Notes: a model not told the origin generated them from the sequence alone. DNA of 64,000 nt from Cytophagales bacterium (GCA_013299115.1 JAAFKA010000009.1:1-64000), one strand, 5' to 3'. Shown: positions 43,562 to 53,473, counted from the first letter of the stretch. Translations and numbers: made by a program.

Positions 43562-46500
43562 ATGCTCACTTTTCAGGACATAGACCTTTTAGACGAACTT
43601 TATCAGAGTGAAGACAGCATTGTCTTCAAAGGCTACGAGAAAACCAACAAGCAAAACGTAATTGTCAAGGTGCTGAAAGAGGATTTTCCCTCTATGAATT
43701 TGGTTGCCCAATTCAATGGCGAATATGACATCACCAACAAGCACGACTTGCAAGGCATACGCCGAGTGCTGAACAAACGAAAGGTGCAGAACAAGCACGT
43801 ATTGGTGCTGGAATACATAGACGGCGTAACCATTCAGCAATACATAGCCAATCAGGTGCTTGACGTGGCGGCTTTCCTCAAATTGGCTATTCGTTTTGCC
43901 GAAGTGTTGGCAGAAATTCACCAAGCTGGGATTATTCACAAAGACATTAACCCAAAAAATGTAATTGTTACGACTGATAACAAAATCAAAATAATTGATT
44001 TTGGAGTAGCAACTTCTGTGAAACGTGAATTGCAAAGCCACTCTAACCTTTATATTTTGGAGGGAACTTTGGCGTATATGTCGCCCGAACAGACAGGACG
44101 TATGAATAGGTCTGTCGACTATCGCAGTGATTTGTATTCTTTGGGCGTAACTTTTTATGAAATGCTAACGGGGCAACTGCCTTTTGTGTCCGATGATGCA
44201 ATGGAGTTGGTGCATTGCCACATAGCAAAATACGCAAAGCCAATTCACGAAATTCGCAAAGATATACCCAAAGCCTTGTCTGATGTGGTGGCGAAGCTGA
44301 TGGAAAAAAATGCAGAAAATCGTTATCAATCGGCTTATGGTTTGCAAATGGATTTGATAAATTGCCTCAAACAGTGGCAGACCAAACGGACAATTAGTTT
44401 AGAGAAATTAGCAAGTCAAGATGTTTACAATATCTTTCACATTCCCGAAAAATTGTATGGTCGTCAGGCAGAAATAGACCAATTATTGACTATTTTTAAC
44501 CGAACAACGCAAGGCAATAAAGAAATGGTCTTGGTTTCGGGCAGGTCGGGCATTGGCAAAACGTCTTTGGTTAGTGAAATTCACAAACCAATGACCGAAA
44601 AAAATGCTTATTTTATCAAAGGTAAATTTGAGCAGTTTCAACGTGATTTGCCTTACAATGCTATTATTCAGGCTTTTAATGACTTGGCATCGCAAATTTT
44701 GGCAGAACCCATAGAAAAATTGGAGATTTGGAAAAATGAAATTTTGGCTTCCGTAGGCGACAATGGACAGGTGCTGTTAGACGTATTGCCAAAATTTGAG
44801 TTTATCATTGGCAAGCAAAATGCAGTGGTAGAATTAGCCCCTTCTGAAAGACAAAATAGGTTTAACAATGTCTTTCAAACTTTTATTCGCAATATTTGCA
44901 AACCAGAACACCCCCTAATTTTGTTTATTGACGATTGGCAATGGGCAGATATGGCAAGTTTGAATTTGCTCAAATTGCTGATGACAGATGCCCAAAGCCA
45001 CGCCTTGCTCGTCATTGGTGCTTATCGTGATAATGAGGTTGATACTTCGCACCCTTTTGCTTTAATGCTGGAAGACATCAAAAAAGTGAGAGGGACAATT
45101 CAAAACATTGTGCTTACGCCTTTGAGCAAAGAGGTTGTCAATCAATTAGTTGCAGAAACTTTGCACACCACGCCTGATGAAGTAGAAAGTTTGGCAGACC
45201 TGATTTACAAAAAAACTAATGGTAGTCCTTTCTTTGTCAATCAATTTTTGGGTGAACTCTATGAAAGAAATTTCCTAAACTTCGATGCCGAACAGCGTGG
45301 TTGGTTGTGGGATTTTGAGCAAATTCAAGACCTCAAAAGTACGGATAACGTAGTGGAATTATTGGTAAACAAAATACAAAGATTTAACCCCGAAACGCAA
45401 AATGTGCTGCAATTAGGGGCTTGTATTGGCAATAATTTTCCGCTAAAAGTTTTGTCTTATATCAATAACAAAGACCAAATAACCACCCTCAACGAACTGC
45501 GAGAGGCAATAGAAGAAGGCGTAGTGTTGCCAATTCGGGGCAATATGAAAGCCGTAAGTGAGGAAACCATAGATGCCAATGTATATTTTAAATTCTTGCA
45601 CGACAACGTAGAGCAAGCAGCTTACTCTATGATAACCAACACCTTACGCCAACAAACGCAGCTAAAAATTGGGCGAATGGTGCAAGAAAAAAGTACAGAA
45701 GCATACGTAGAAGAATTTTTGTTTGACATTACCAATTATTTTAATGCAGGTCGTTTTTTTATTTCAGACGAAACCGAAAAGCAACAAGTAGCCCAGCTAA
45801 ATTTGCGTGCTGCCAAAAAAGCCAAAGAAGCAGCAGCCTACAAATCTGCCCTCAAATACTTAGACATTGCCGAAGAAATTTTGGGTGAGGAAATCTGGCA
45901 AACCGACTATCAAACTGCCTACGCACTGCACAAAGAAAAAGGCGAAAACTATTTTTTGATTGGAGAATTTGCCAATTCGGACACCTATCTGAACATTGCC
46001 TTAGAAAAAACTACCAATATTTTCGACAAAGTAGATGTACTCAAAATCAAAATAGCACAACTATCAGGACAGGGACAATTTCAAGAAGGCACTCGAACAA
46101 CAGGCATTGCCTTGCGAATGTTGGGCAATGATTTTCCCGACCTCGACAACAAAGAGGCGGTGCAAAATGCAATAGGACAAGCAATAGGTGAGGCTTTTCA
46201 AAAGATGGAAGGCAGAACTATTGAAAGTATTTACGATTTGCCCTATGCGGAGGACTTGCGGGTGCAAAAAACCATAGAACTATTGATTATTAGTTTAGAG
46301 ATGGTTGTCATTGGTTCTCCCGATTTAGTTCCCTTGTTTGCAGGGCATACCATAAACACCATTCTCAAAAATGGCTTGACCGAATTTGCCTCTTTTGCCT
46401 TTTCTTTTTGGGGAATGGTGCTAACAGGTGGTTTCAAAAAATACCAAGAAGCCTACCAATTCAGCGAATTATCTTTCAAAATTGAGAACAACAAGTATCC

Positions 46501-48910
46501 GAACAAAGCCTTGCGTGCCAAATTGTGCCATATCAACGCCTACTTTTCTATTTTGTCAAAACATATTTCGGCAGGGGGAAAAATGAACAGAGAAGGCTAT
46601 TATCACGGATTGGAAAACGGAGATTTTATTTACTGTTCTTACGCCATTGCCGTAGAGCCTCGTTTTATCATTCCTTGCAATTTGGAGGAGGCAGCAGCAG
46701 CAGTAGAAAAAGCTATTTCTTTCTTAAAAAGTATCAATAATGAGATAGTTGTGTTGGTAATGGAAGGTTACAAAGGTTTTATAGAAACCTTGCAAGGAAA
46801 CTACGAAAACCATTTTGACTTTTCGCATGGCGACTTCAAAGAGCAAACCCTCACCGATGTTTTTGAGAAAAATGCACCTTTGCTGTATGCTATTTACAAA
46901 AGATACAGGTTGCTCAATTACCTAATTTACGAAGACTACCAATTAGGTTTGGCAGAACTCCAAACCCGATGGACTTGGATAAATATTTTGGGTGGTTTGG
47001 ATTTTGCATTGAAAGTAGATTTTCACTTAGTATCGGCTTTTGTGGTTGCCGAACTTTTTGCAAAGGCAACAGCGGAGGAAAAAGTTAAGTATTTGGAAAT
47101 AGTAGAGGAAAGCATAGCCGAAATAAGCCTGTTGGCTGCCGTTTGCGAAATCAACTTTGAGGCTGCACATTTGGCAGCAAAAGCCACCAAAGCAAGGCTG
47201 CAAAACCAACATAGCGAGGCAATGGATTTGTTTGACGAGGCTATTGCTATGGCACAAAAACACGAAATTCCTCAACACGAAGCCCTGATAACCGAAGCAG
47301 CAGCCCGTTTTTATGCAGCACGCAACAAAACAGACATAGCCAAATTGTATTACCAAAAAGCCCACCACGCCTATAAAATTTGGGGTGCAGAAGGAAAATG
47401 TATGCAATTAGAAACCGAATATCCAACCTTTGTGTTGCGAAAAGCTAACTATGTGCAGCAGACCAAAATAAAATCTACCAACACCAATACCAAAACCTTG
47501 CACGCAGGTACACAGGCAAGCATACACACAGGTACGCACATACGCACTATGCACAGAGGTGGAGGTATGTCGAGTTTGGATTTTAACAGCATTATGAAAG
47601 CCACCCAAGCCATTTCGGGTGAAATTCGCACCGAGCATTTGCTCTCCAAAATGATTGACATTCTCATAGAAAATGCAGGTGCAGAACGGGGCGTATTGAT
47701 ACAAGAGGACGACCACCGCCATTTGGTTGTCAATGCAGAAGGACACATTGCCAGCACAGAAATTCGGTTGTTGCAAGCCACACCCATAGAAAAAGCAGAT
47801 TTGCCACTTTCCATTATTCGATATGTGGAAAGAACTAAAGAAACCTTAGTGCTTGATGAGGCAATGAAAGACCGCCGTTTTGCCCAAGATACGTATATTG
47901 GTAGCAAGCAAGCAAAATCTATTTATTGCTCACCTATCACCATTCATGGCAAAGTAAAAGCTATTTTGTATCTGGAAAACAACCTATCTTCTTATGTTTT
48001 TGACGAGCAAAACACGCAAATTTTGAGTGTTTTATCAGGACAAATTGCAATTTCCTTAGAAAATTCTTCGCTTTACACCAATTTGGAGCAAAAAGTAGAG
48101 GAAAGAACCAAAGAACTGAACAAAAAACACGAGGAGTTATCAGAGAAAAACGCAAGAATTACGGACAGTGTGCGGTATGCCCTGAACATTCAGGCTGCCA
48201 TTCTGCCTTTGGAAAGTGAAATGAGCAGGTTATTTCCCCAACATTTTGTGATTTACAAGCCCAAAGACATTGTTTCGGGAGATTTTTATTGGATTGGCGA
48301 AATAGCAAATCATAAATTGTTGGCAGTCGTAGATTGCACAGGGCATGGCGTGCCTGGGGCATTTATGAGTATGTTAGGTAATTCCTTGCTCAATCAAATT
48401 GTCAATAGCAACCACATCACTTCGCCCGCCAGCATCTTGACAAACTTGCACGAAGGCATCAGCAAGGTGCTAAAACAAGAGGAAACCGAAAACAAAGACG
48501 GCATGGACGTGTGTTTGTGTAGTTTTGAAACGACAGAAAACAACCAAACCAAAGTTACTTTTGCAGGTGCAAAAAGACCAGTGTACTATATGCTCAATGG
48601 CGAATTGCAAGAAATACAAGGCAACCGTTATTCTATTGGCGGTATTTTGCGAAATACACAAAGAAATTACCAAAACAATCAAATAATTCTGCCAACAGGT
48701 AGCCTTGTCTATCTAAGCACAGATGGTTTCACAGACCAAGCCAATCAGTCCAGAGATAGGTTTAGTATGTTGCGTTTGCGGGCTTTTATTGCTCAACATG
48801 GCAAGTTGGAAATCACAAGACAAAAAGAAATCTTGCTCTCCGAGTGGGAATATTTTAGGCAAAACACCGAACAAAGAGATGATGTTACGTTGATTGGGGT
48901 GATGGTGTAG
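43562..48910 (+). CDS. Ser/Thr kinase - STAND ATPase - GAF - SpoIIE phosphatase, copy 2
   Basis: The 1782-residue paralogue lies 42 bases after copy 1 with the same domain order. Kinase, ATPase, GAF and phosphatase parts are nearly identical to copy 1, in places at DNA level (for example around 45130-45300 against 39780-39960). The helical middle (about 860-1230) has diverged strongly, and the linker before GAF has a Thr/His-rich insertion (TNTNTKTLHAGTQASIHTGT). Kinase motifs (HKDINPKN, DFG), Walker A GRSGIGKT and phosphatase motifs (DCTGHGVPGAF, STDGFTDQ, RDDVTL) are intact. The pattern suggests tandem duplication, divergence of the sensing part and continued gene conversion of the enzymatic parts. 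It is probably co-transcribed with copy 1. Confidence 0.92.
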   Translation: MLTFQDIDLLDELYQSEDSIVFKGYEKTNKQNVIVKVLKEDFPSMNLVAQFNGEYDITNKHDLQGIRRVLNKRKVQNKHVLVLEYIDGVTIQQYIANQVLDVAAFLKLAIRFAEVLAEIHQAGIIHKDINPKNVIVTTDNKIKIIDFGVATSVKRELQSHSNLYILEGTLAYMSPEQTGRMNRSVDYRSDLYSLGVTFYEMLTGQLPFVSDDAMELVHCHIAKYAKPIHEIRKDIPKALSDVVAKLMEKNAENRYQSAYGLQMDLINCLKQWQTKRTISLEKLASQDVYNIFHIPEKLYGRQAEIDQLLTIFNRTTQGNKEMVLVSGRSGIGKTSLVSEIHKPMTEKNAYFIKGKFEQFQRDLPYNAIIQAFNDLASQILAEPIEKLEIWKNEILASVGDNGQVLLDVLPKFEFIIGKQNAVVELAPSERQNRFNNVFQTFIRNICKPEHPLILFIDDWQWADMASLNLLKLLMTDAQSHALLVIGAYRDNEVDTSHPFALMLEDIKKVRGTIQNIVLTPLSKEVVNQLVAETLHTTPDEVESLADLIYKKTNGSPFFVNQFLGELYERNFLNFDAEQRGWLWDFEQIQDLKSTDNVVELLVNKIQRFNPETQNVLQLGACIGNNFPLKVLSYINNKDQITTLNELREAIEEGVVLPIRGNMKAVSEETIDANVYFKFLHDNVEQAAYSMITNTLRQQTQLKIGRMVQEKSTEAYVEEFLFDITNYFNAGRFFISDETEKQQVAQLNLRAAKKAKEAAAYKSALKYLDIAEEILGEEIWQTDYQTAYALHKEKGENYFLIGEFANSDTYLNIALEKTTNIFDKVDVLKIKIAQLSGQGQFQEGTRTTGIALRMLGNDFPDLDNKEAVQNAIGQAIGEAFQKMEGRTIESIYDLPYAEDLRVQKTIELLIISLEMVVIGSPDLVPLFAGHTINTILKNGLTEFASFAFSFWGMVLTGGFKKYQEAYQFSELSFKIENNKYPNKALRAKLCHINAYFSILSKHISAGGKMNREGYYHGLENGDFIYCSYAIAVEPRFIIPCNLEEAAAAVEKAISFLKSINNEIVVLVMEGYKGFIETLQGNYENHFDFSHGDFKEQTLTDVFEKNAPLLYAIYKRYRLLNYLIYEDYQLGLAELQTRWTWINILGGLDFALKVDFHLVSAFVVAELFAKATAEEKVKYLEIVEESIAEISLLAAVCEINFEAAHLAAKATKARLQNQHSEAMDLFDEAIAMAQKHEIPQHEALITEAAARFYAARNKTDIAKLYYQKAHHAYKIWGAEGKCMQLETEYPTFVLRKANYVQQTKIKSTNTNTKTLHAGTQASIHTGTHIRTMHRGGGMSSLDFNSIMKATQAISGEIRTEHLLSKMIDILIENAGAERGVLIQEDDHRHLVVNAEGHIASTEIRLLQATPIEKADLPLSIIRYVERTKETLVLDEAMKDRRFAQDTYIGSKQAKSIYCSPITIHGKVKAILYLENNLSSYVFDEQNTQILSVLSGQIAISLENSSLYTNLEQKVEERTKELNKKHEELSEKNARITDSVRYALNIQAAILPLESEMSRLFPQHFVIYKPKDIVSGDFYWIGEIANHKLLAVVDCTGHGVPGAFMSMLGNSLLNQIVNSNHITSPASILTNLHEGISKVLKQEETENKDGMDVCLCSFETTENNQTKVTFAGAKRPVYYMLNGELQEIQGNRYSIGGILRNTQRNYQNNQIILPTGSLVYLSTDGFTDQANQSRDRFSMLRLRAFIAQHGKLEITRQKEILLSEWEYFRQNTEQRDDVTLIGVMV

Positions 48911-49033
48911 GGGGAAGTTGTAAAGCAAAAAAATTTCTTTGTTCAAAATAATTTGGTATATTCGCAAGATAAGTCCCACAGGAGTTTAAACTATTGTGAG
49001 CTTATTTTCTACGTATCATCAAAACTAAAAATT

Positions 49034-49498
49034 ATGTTAAATAGAGAAAAATTTGAAGAGGTAAAAAAAATATTTACAGCCTATTTAGAAAAAAAGCAAC
49101 TTCGCAAAACCCCTGAGAGGTATGCTATTTTGGAGGAAATCTATTCGCGAACAGAGCATTTTGATGTGGAGGCTTTGTATATCAGTATGAAAAATAAAAA
49201 CTACCAAGTAAGCCGAGCCACCGTTTACAATACCTTAGACTTATTGGTAGAGTGTGATTTGGTAAGCAAACACCAATTTGGTAGGAACTTAGCACAATAC
49301 GAAAAATCTTATGGTTTCCGCCAACATGACCATATTATTTGCACAGATTGCCACAAAGTAGTGGAGTTTTGCGACCCTCGAATTCATGCCATTCAAACAA
49401 TGGCAGGAGAGTTGCTAAACTTCAAAATTCAGCATCATTCCTTAGTTTTATACGGCACTTGCACCCACGACTGTCCGAATAAGGAGAAAAAAGAGTAA
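49034..49498 (+). CDS. fur: Fur-family metal-dependent repressor
   Basis: The 154-residue protein has the Fur winged helix ([29 protein letters not shown], recognition helix [13 protein letters not shown]) and a metal-binding dimerisation half with [19 protein letters not shown] and GTCTHDC. The two CxxC-like pairs form the structural zinc site and the histidines form the regulatory site. It would repress iron uptake genes when iron is available; Zur- or PerR-type specificity cannot be excluded. I chose ATG 49034, since family homology starts there; upstream codons to 48953 overlap a promoter-like TTTG (48938) and TATATTCG (48957-48964). Convergent with lpxH. Confidence 0.9.
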   Translation: MLNREKFEEVKKIFTAYLEKKQLRKTPERYAILEEIYSRTEHFDVEALYISMKNKNYQVSRATVYNTLDLLVECDLVSKHQFGRNLAQYEKSYGFRQHDHIICTDCHKVVEFCDPRIHAIQTMAGELLNFKIQHHSLVLYGTCTHDCPNKEKKE

Positions 49499-49543
49499 GT
49501 TTTTTTTGCCTATCCTTCCTCTACCCTTTTACAGTTACCTCCC

Positions 49544-50299
49544 CTACCCCTCAAATTTGAGCAACTCCATCTTTTGCCCATCAAAAACAGCGTAAGTATT
49601 GTAGGTAAGCCATTCGCCCAAGTTGATATAACGGCTGGTAGGGTTTCCTGCCACCTCCACAGGCAGGTCTAAGGGCAGGTGGCGATGCCCGAAGACATAA
49701 AAATCGTGGTGTTGCTCTTGTTCTATGGTTTTGCAGTAGCCCCAAATCCATTCGTTTTCGCCTTGAAAAACCTCAACTTTGTGGGCATTTTTCTTTTTTC
49801 GGTGGTCAGACCACGCAAAACCAAAGCCCATGCCCAAACGGACAGGCAGCAAGTTGCGAAAAAGCCATTGACAAACCGAATTGGTAAAAACTTTTTTCAA
49901 CAGTTTATAGTGGTAGTCGCCAGCACCCAATCCATCGCCATGCCCTAAGTGAAAAGTTTTGCCCAATAAAGTCAAAGAAATAGGCTGGTGATAAACAGGA
50001 ATACCAAACTCGGTGGTAAAATAATCTTGAAGCCAGAGGTCGTGGTTGCCTGTAAAAATGCTAATAGGCACACCAGCATCTGCCAATGCTACCAATTTTG
50101 CCTGAAAACGGACAAATCCTTTGGGTATCACATGAGTATATTCAAACCAAAAGTCGAACAAATCTCCCATGAGGTAGATGTGGGCAGCTTGCGGGGCTAC
50201 CTCGTCTAACCAGCGTATGATGCGTTGCTCACGTTCACGACTTGCTGCACCCGTAGGGTAGCCCAAATGAAAATCGGAGGCAAAATAGATTTTTTTCAT
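49544..50299 (-). CDS. lpxH: UDP-2,3-diacylglucosamine hydrolase
   Basis: The 251-residue metallophosphoesterase makes lipid X in lipid A synthesis at the inner-membrane face. The five metal-binding blocks are visible: DFHLG (D9, H11), GDLFDFW, GNHDLW, LGHGDG and GHRHLPLD. The EYTHVIPKG and Tyr/Arg-rich middle match the Bacteroidota LpxH group. ATG 50299 (MKKIYFASD) starts the first strand; a longer start at 50329 would add residues encoded by a palindromic repeat. It lies 43 bases after the ChaN-like gene on the same strand, with a hairpin between them. Confidence 0.92.
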   Translation of the reverse strand: MKKIYFASDFHLGYPTGAASREREQRIIRWLDEVAPQAAHIYLMGDLFDFWFEYTHVIPKGFVRFQAKLVALADAGVPISIFTGNHDLWLQDYFTTEFGIPVYHQPISLTLLGKTFHLGHGDGLGAGDYHYKLLKKVFTNSVCQWLFRNLLPVRLGMGFGFAWSDHRKKKNAHKVEVFQGENEWIWGYCKTIEQEQHHDFYVFGHRHLPLDLPVEVAGNPTSRYINLGEWLTYNTYAVFDGQKMELLKFEG

Positions 50300-50310
50300 A
50301 CAAATTGAAA

Positions 50311-50334
50311 AGTGTGGGCTAAAGCCCACACTAC
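50311..50334. repeat. REP-like CTAAAG palindrome
   Basis: AGTGTGGGCTAAAGCCCACA and the following CTAC form a near-perfect palindrome between the ChaN-like gene and lpxH, a member of the CTTTAG family. Confidence 0.7.
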
Positions 50335-50342
50335 ATAAAAAA

Positions 50343-51212
50343 CTAATAGGTTTTAGTCATATCGGCAGGCGTACAAATCATAAAATCTGCCTTTGCCTTG
50401 TTTTTGTCCTCTATTGCCTGTATGTCTTCTTGCTCTAAGGTGCTGATAGTCAAAATATTGAGAGAAGGATTGTATTTTTTGAGATACCAAACAATTCCCT
50501 CGTAGTTGTCAGAATGATAAGCCCCATTGAAGTGCAAAAAGCAAGTACCTTTTTTGGCGTTTTGCATAATTTTATACGCCATCGTTGCATCTTTTACGGC
50601 TTGTGCAGCCACAAAATTAGTGGGTTCTCCTCGCATACCTGCCCCCATCATGCCCAACATATTTTTGTAACTTGGCAACTCCATATTTACTTCCAACGGC
50701 AGGGGCGGAAAATAATTGGCTTTGACGTAACCATCGGCTTTGTCTAAGGTGGCAGCACCATTGGCAGCTACGGCTGCTGCATAACGGCGAGGAATATTGG
50801 TAGCTATAAAAGGTAGTTGGTTTTGTTTGGCAAAAGTCATCAAAGGTTTGTAGTCGGTGGCGTAGTTGTCCCAGAGCCTTGCTTCTTTTTCAAAATTACT
50901 TTCTTTGATATAGCCCGACAAATATTCGTTGATAACCAACTGCACATCAGCCTCAAACATCTCTGCACCCAACGCCAATTTGCCTTGTGTAGCCTTGTGC
51001 AAGTCCTTAGTAAGTTGCAACTGCAACCAATGCGAAATCGGATTGTTGTGAGTTTCGCCAAACAAAACCACATCAGCAGCTTGGGCTTTCTGCAACAGTT
51101 CTTGATAAGTGGTAGCTTTGCCCTCTTTGTTGTAGAGCAAATAAGCAGGTTTGTCTTGGGTGAACACAGTGGTAGATAAAAACAAACAAAAGATAAGTAA
51201 TAAATTTTTCAT
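50343..51212 (-). CDS. ChaN-family exported protein
   Basis: The 289-residue protein has a signal peptide (cleaved near FTQDK), followed by DVVLFGETHNNPISHWLQL and the GAEMFEADVQ segment that define the ChaN/DUF399 family. The GETH histidine and acidic residues form the active or heme-binding centre. LPFIATNIPRRYAAAVA and CFLHFNGAYHSDNYEG are further family blocks. Family members are implicated in heme binding and iron acquisition, which would fit the nearby fur gene, but this link is inferential. The ATG at 51212 begins the signal peptide. It is upstream of lpxH in the same direction. Confidence 0.86.
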   Translation of the reverse strand: MKNLLLIFCLFLSTTVFTQDKPAYLLYNKEGKATTYQELLQKAQAADVVLFGETHNNPISHWLQLQLTKDLHKATQGKLALGAEMFEADVQLVINEYLSGYIKESNFEKEARLWDNYATDYKPLMTFAKQNQLPFIATNIPRRYAAAVAANGAATLDKADGYVKANYFPPLPLEVNMELPSYKNMLGMMGAGMRGEPTNFVAAQAVKDATMAYKIMQNAKKGTCFLHFNGAYHSDNYEGIVWYLKKYNPSLNILTISTLEQEDIQAIEDKNKAKADFMICTPADMTKTY

Positions 51213-51315
51213 TTTTTGGGTGTTGAATAGAATTTTACAAATTTATTCATAAACCTATTGCCAATGGCAAAGTTTCCAATTAAATTTGTAAACTTTGTGT
51301 AAGTTGTGTGGTGTT

Positions 51316-51475
51316 GTAGTGTGGACTTTATAGTCCACACACAAATTTTACTACCAATATACAGTCCCTAACGGGACAAAAAACAATTTCTTAGTTTAAT
51401 AGCATTGGGCTTTAGTCCACACATAAATCGTCTTTTGCCAATTAAGAAAATTGTGTGGACTAAAGTCCACACTAC
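51316..51475. repeat. Mixed cluster of palindromic repeats
   Basis: Between two divergent genes lie a CTTTA-type palindrome (51316-51340), a CTACCAATAT hairpin repeat with stem GTCCCTAACGGGAC (51351-51384), a degenerate half unit near 51404-51423 and a CTAAAG palindrome (51451-51475). The region 51213-51504 holds no gene. Confidence 0.78.
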
Positions 51476-51504
51476 AGTAGGTTTGCATTAATTCAAAATA
51501 ACCA

Positions 51505-52302
51505 ATGTTTCAAAAAACTTTTTGCATCTTATCTTTTATCCTTTGCCTATCTTTCATTGGCAAAGGACAAAATACGCCCGAACAAGTAATAGATAGTTTG
51601 GAAAATTTGGTGCAAAAAAAGAGCTTAGACAGCCAATCTTTTTTGATAGAAAAAGCAAGCATAGACAGTAGCAAAATAGAGGTAAGGGCTTTTGACAAAG
51701 CTACGCTGGCAAGTTACAAAGAAAAAGACGAGTTTCAATACAACCGAATAGCCCCCAGACGGACTTCATTTTGGGATGAATTTCTGCGTTGGCTTTCTAG
51801 AACACTGTTCAGAACGGAGTTTAGCGAAACAACAGATGCCACAATTAAATACGCAATTTACGTTATCGTTGCTTTGGTTACGTTGTGGGCAATATTCAAA
51901 ATTAGTCAAACCGACATATTTTCCATCTTTTTTCTCCAATCTTCCAAAAAAAGTGCTACTCCACAAGGAGAATGGTTGCAAGACACTATTCATGGCGTCG
52001 ATTTTGACAAGCAAATAAAAGAGGCTGTTGCACAAAAAAATTACAGAATAGCTGTTCGGTTGTTTTATCTCTATACACTGAAAAAATTGAGTGATAAAGA
52101 GCTGATTGCGTGGGAAATAAACAAAACCAACCACGACTATACAGATGAGTTGCAAAAAACAACCAAAGGTAGCCTACTCAAAGAAGATTTTGAAAAAGCC
52201 ACCTACTATTTCGAGTATGTTTGGTATGGCGACTTCAAGGTCAATGATTTGCAATTTGAACAAGCAAAGGCTCTGTACGAACAGTTTATTAAACGAATTT
52301 GA
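51505..52302 (+). CDS. DUF4129 domain membrane protein
   Basis: The 265-residue protein has a signal peptide (FIGKGQ), a Ser/Asp-rich extracytoplasmic part and one membrane segment (about residues 112-132, YAIYVIVALVTLWAIFKI). The cytoplasmic DUF4129 domain includes AVRLFYLYTLKKLSDKELIAWEINKTNHDY and FEYVWYGDFKVNDLQFEQAKALYEQF. DUF4129 proteins usually sit with MoxR ATPases and DUF58 proteins; here the gene stands alone. Function unknown. ATG 51505 begins the signal peptide. An imperfect TTTTACG / CGTAAAA hairpin at 52315-52356 may end the transcript. Confidence 0.83.
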   Translation: MFQKTFCILSFILCLSFIGKGQNTPEQVIDSLENLVQKKSLDSQSFLIEKASIDSSKIEVRAFDKATLASYKEKDEFQYNRIAPRRTSFWDEFLRWLSRTLFRTEFSETTDATIKYAIYVIVALVTLWAIFKISQTDIFSIFFLQSSKKSATPQGEWLQDTIHGVDFDKQIKEAVAQKNYRIAVRLFYLYTLKKLSDKELIAWEINKTNHDYTDELQKTTKGSLLKEDFEKATYYFEYVWYGDFKVNDLQFEQAKALYEQFIKRI

Positions 52303-52471
52303 AAGAACCCTACATTTTACGATTGTCAAGGTCTTGCTACGCTTGCCAACGTAAAATTAGTGAAACCTTGCCAATAGTCGATAGACTCTGGTAAGGGTTG
52401 AACGGCAGGCAACGAACCCATTAGTAGGGCAAAAATCGGAGTGCCACCCAACTACTGCCAAAGTTTACTTT

Positions 52472-53380
52472 TCACTCTGGTAACAACAAAGTATAGTCTT
52501 TTTTGCTTACAACTAACTGATAGGTATCATTGTCGTCGAGCCAAGGATTAAGTTTTTTGATAGTTTTGTACGAAGTATTTTGCTCTATGGCAAAAGCTGC
52601 CAAATCTGCAATAGTCCGTTTCACAGCATAAGTTTTGGTCTTAAAAGGTTGATATTTTTCGGCTGCTGTCAAATGAAAACCGTAAGTCGTTGGATTTTCC
52701 ATAATCACTTTGAGAGCCAAAATTCTAAAGATATAACGATAAGTTTCTTGATTCAAGTACAATTCGTAATAAGAATTTTGTTTTTGGGCTGTTACGGCTT
52801 TTTCCATTCCTGTCATTCCTCTGTTGTAAGAGGCAGCTACCAAAGTCCAGTTTCCAAATTTTTGGTGTGCTGTTTTCAGGTATTTGCAAGCCGCTTGAGT
52901 AGCCAACAGCACATCACGTCGCTGGTCGACTTGGGGCGAAATTTCCAGACCAATTTCCTTTCCCGTAGCCCGCATAAATTGCCAAAAACCATGCGCACCC
53001 ACAGGCGAAAGAGCATAGACATCTAACTCACTTTCGGCAACTGCCAAATAAAAAAAGTCTTCGGGTACGCCATTTGCCTTTAATTCGTCTTGCAAAAGTT
53101 GCCTCCAACGACCTTCTCTTTTAAGAATGAGCAACATAGCCGACAATTTGTAGGTATTGTGGATTAATTCCCTTTCCAATCTTTCTTTCACGTCTTCATT
53201 GGTCAGCGGCACTTCCTCGCCTGCAAAGGTCAATTTGTCGGGCAGAGGGACAGACTGAATTTGTTGAAATGCAGTTTTGTTTGTAGTTTTGGCAGTAGGC
53301 GGCTGTAAATTATCCGTAGGAAAAAAAAACGTAAAACTTAGTTTGCCAATCCAATAAGCAATGAAAAATATTGTAACCAT
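52472..53380 (-). CDS. Membrane-bound lytic murein transglycosylase (SLT family 23)
   Basis: The 302-residue protein has an N-terminal membrane anchor or signal (MVTIFFIAYWIGKLSFTFFF), then the transglycosylase core: FYLAVAESELDVYALSPVGAHGFWQFM with the catalytic Glu in AESE, GLEISPQVDQRRDVLLATQAA, WTLVAASYNRGMTGMEKA, and the ETYRYIFRILALK helix. It cleaves peptidoglycan between MurNAc and GlcNAc, and resembles MltD. The last 60 residues (FAIEQNTSYKTIKKLNPWL) look like a LysM-type domain. I chose ATG 53380 because the promoter at 53403-53435 overlaps the longer start at 53413. Divergent from the PspC gene. Confidence 0.9.
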   Translation of the reverse strand: MVTIFFIAYWIGKLSFTFFFPTDNLQPPTAKTTNKTAFQQIQSVPLPDKLTFAGEEVPLTNEDVKERLERELIHNTYKLSAMLLILKREGRWRQLLQDELKANGVPEDFFYLAVAESELDVYALSPVGAHGFWQFMRATGKEIGLEISPQVDQRRDVLLATQAACKYLKTAHQKFGNWTLVAASYNRGMTGMEKAVTAQKQNSYYELYLNQETYRYIFRILALKVIMENPTTYGFHLTAAEKYQPFKTKTYAVKRTIADLAAFAIEQNTSYKTIKKLNPWLDDNDTYQLVVSKKDYTLLLPE

Positions 53381-53402
53381 AATTCTATTAGTTGCGTATA
53401 AG

Positions 53403-53435
53403 CAAATATACAAACAAAGATAGCTTGCTTACAAA
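53403..53435 (-). promoter_or_regulatory. Bacteroidota-type promoter for the lytic transglycosylase gene
   Basis: On the minus strand, TTTG (53435-53432), 21 bases and TATATTTG (53410-53403) match the consensus; an overlapping TATCTTTG may be an alternative -7 box. The ATG at 53380 lies about 20 bases beyond. Confidence 0.6.
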
Positions 53436-53473
53436 AGTTTGTACTTATTTTATTACTTTAAATTCTTATTAAT

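Noticed and set aside
47449-47907. 152-residue minus-strand ORF
   Set aside because: Antisense to the GAF region of the second kinase-phosphatase gene.
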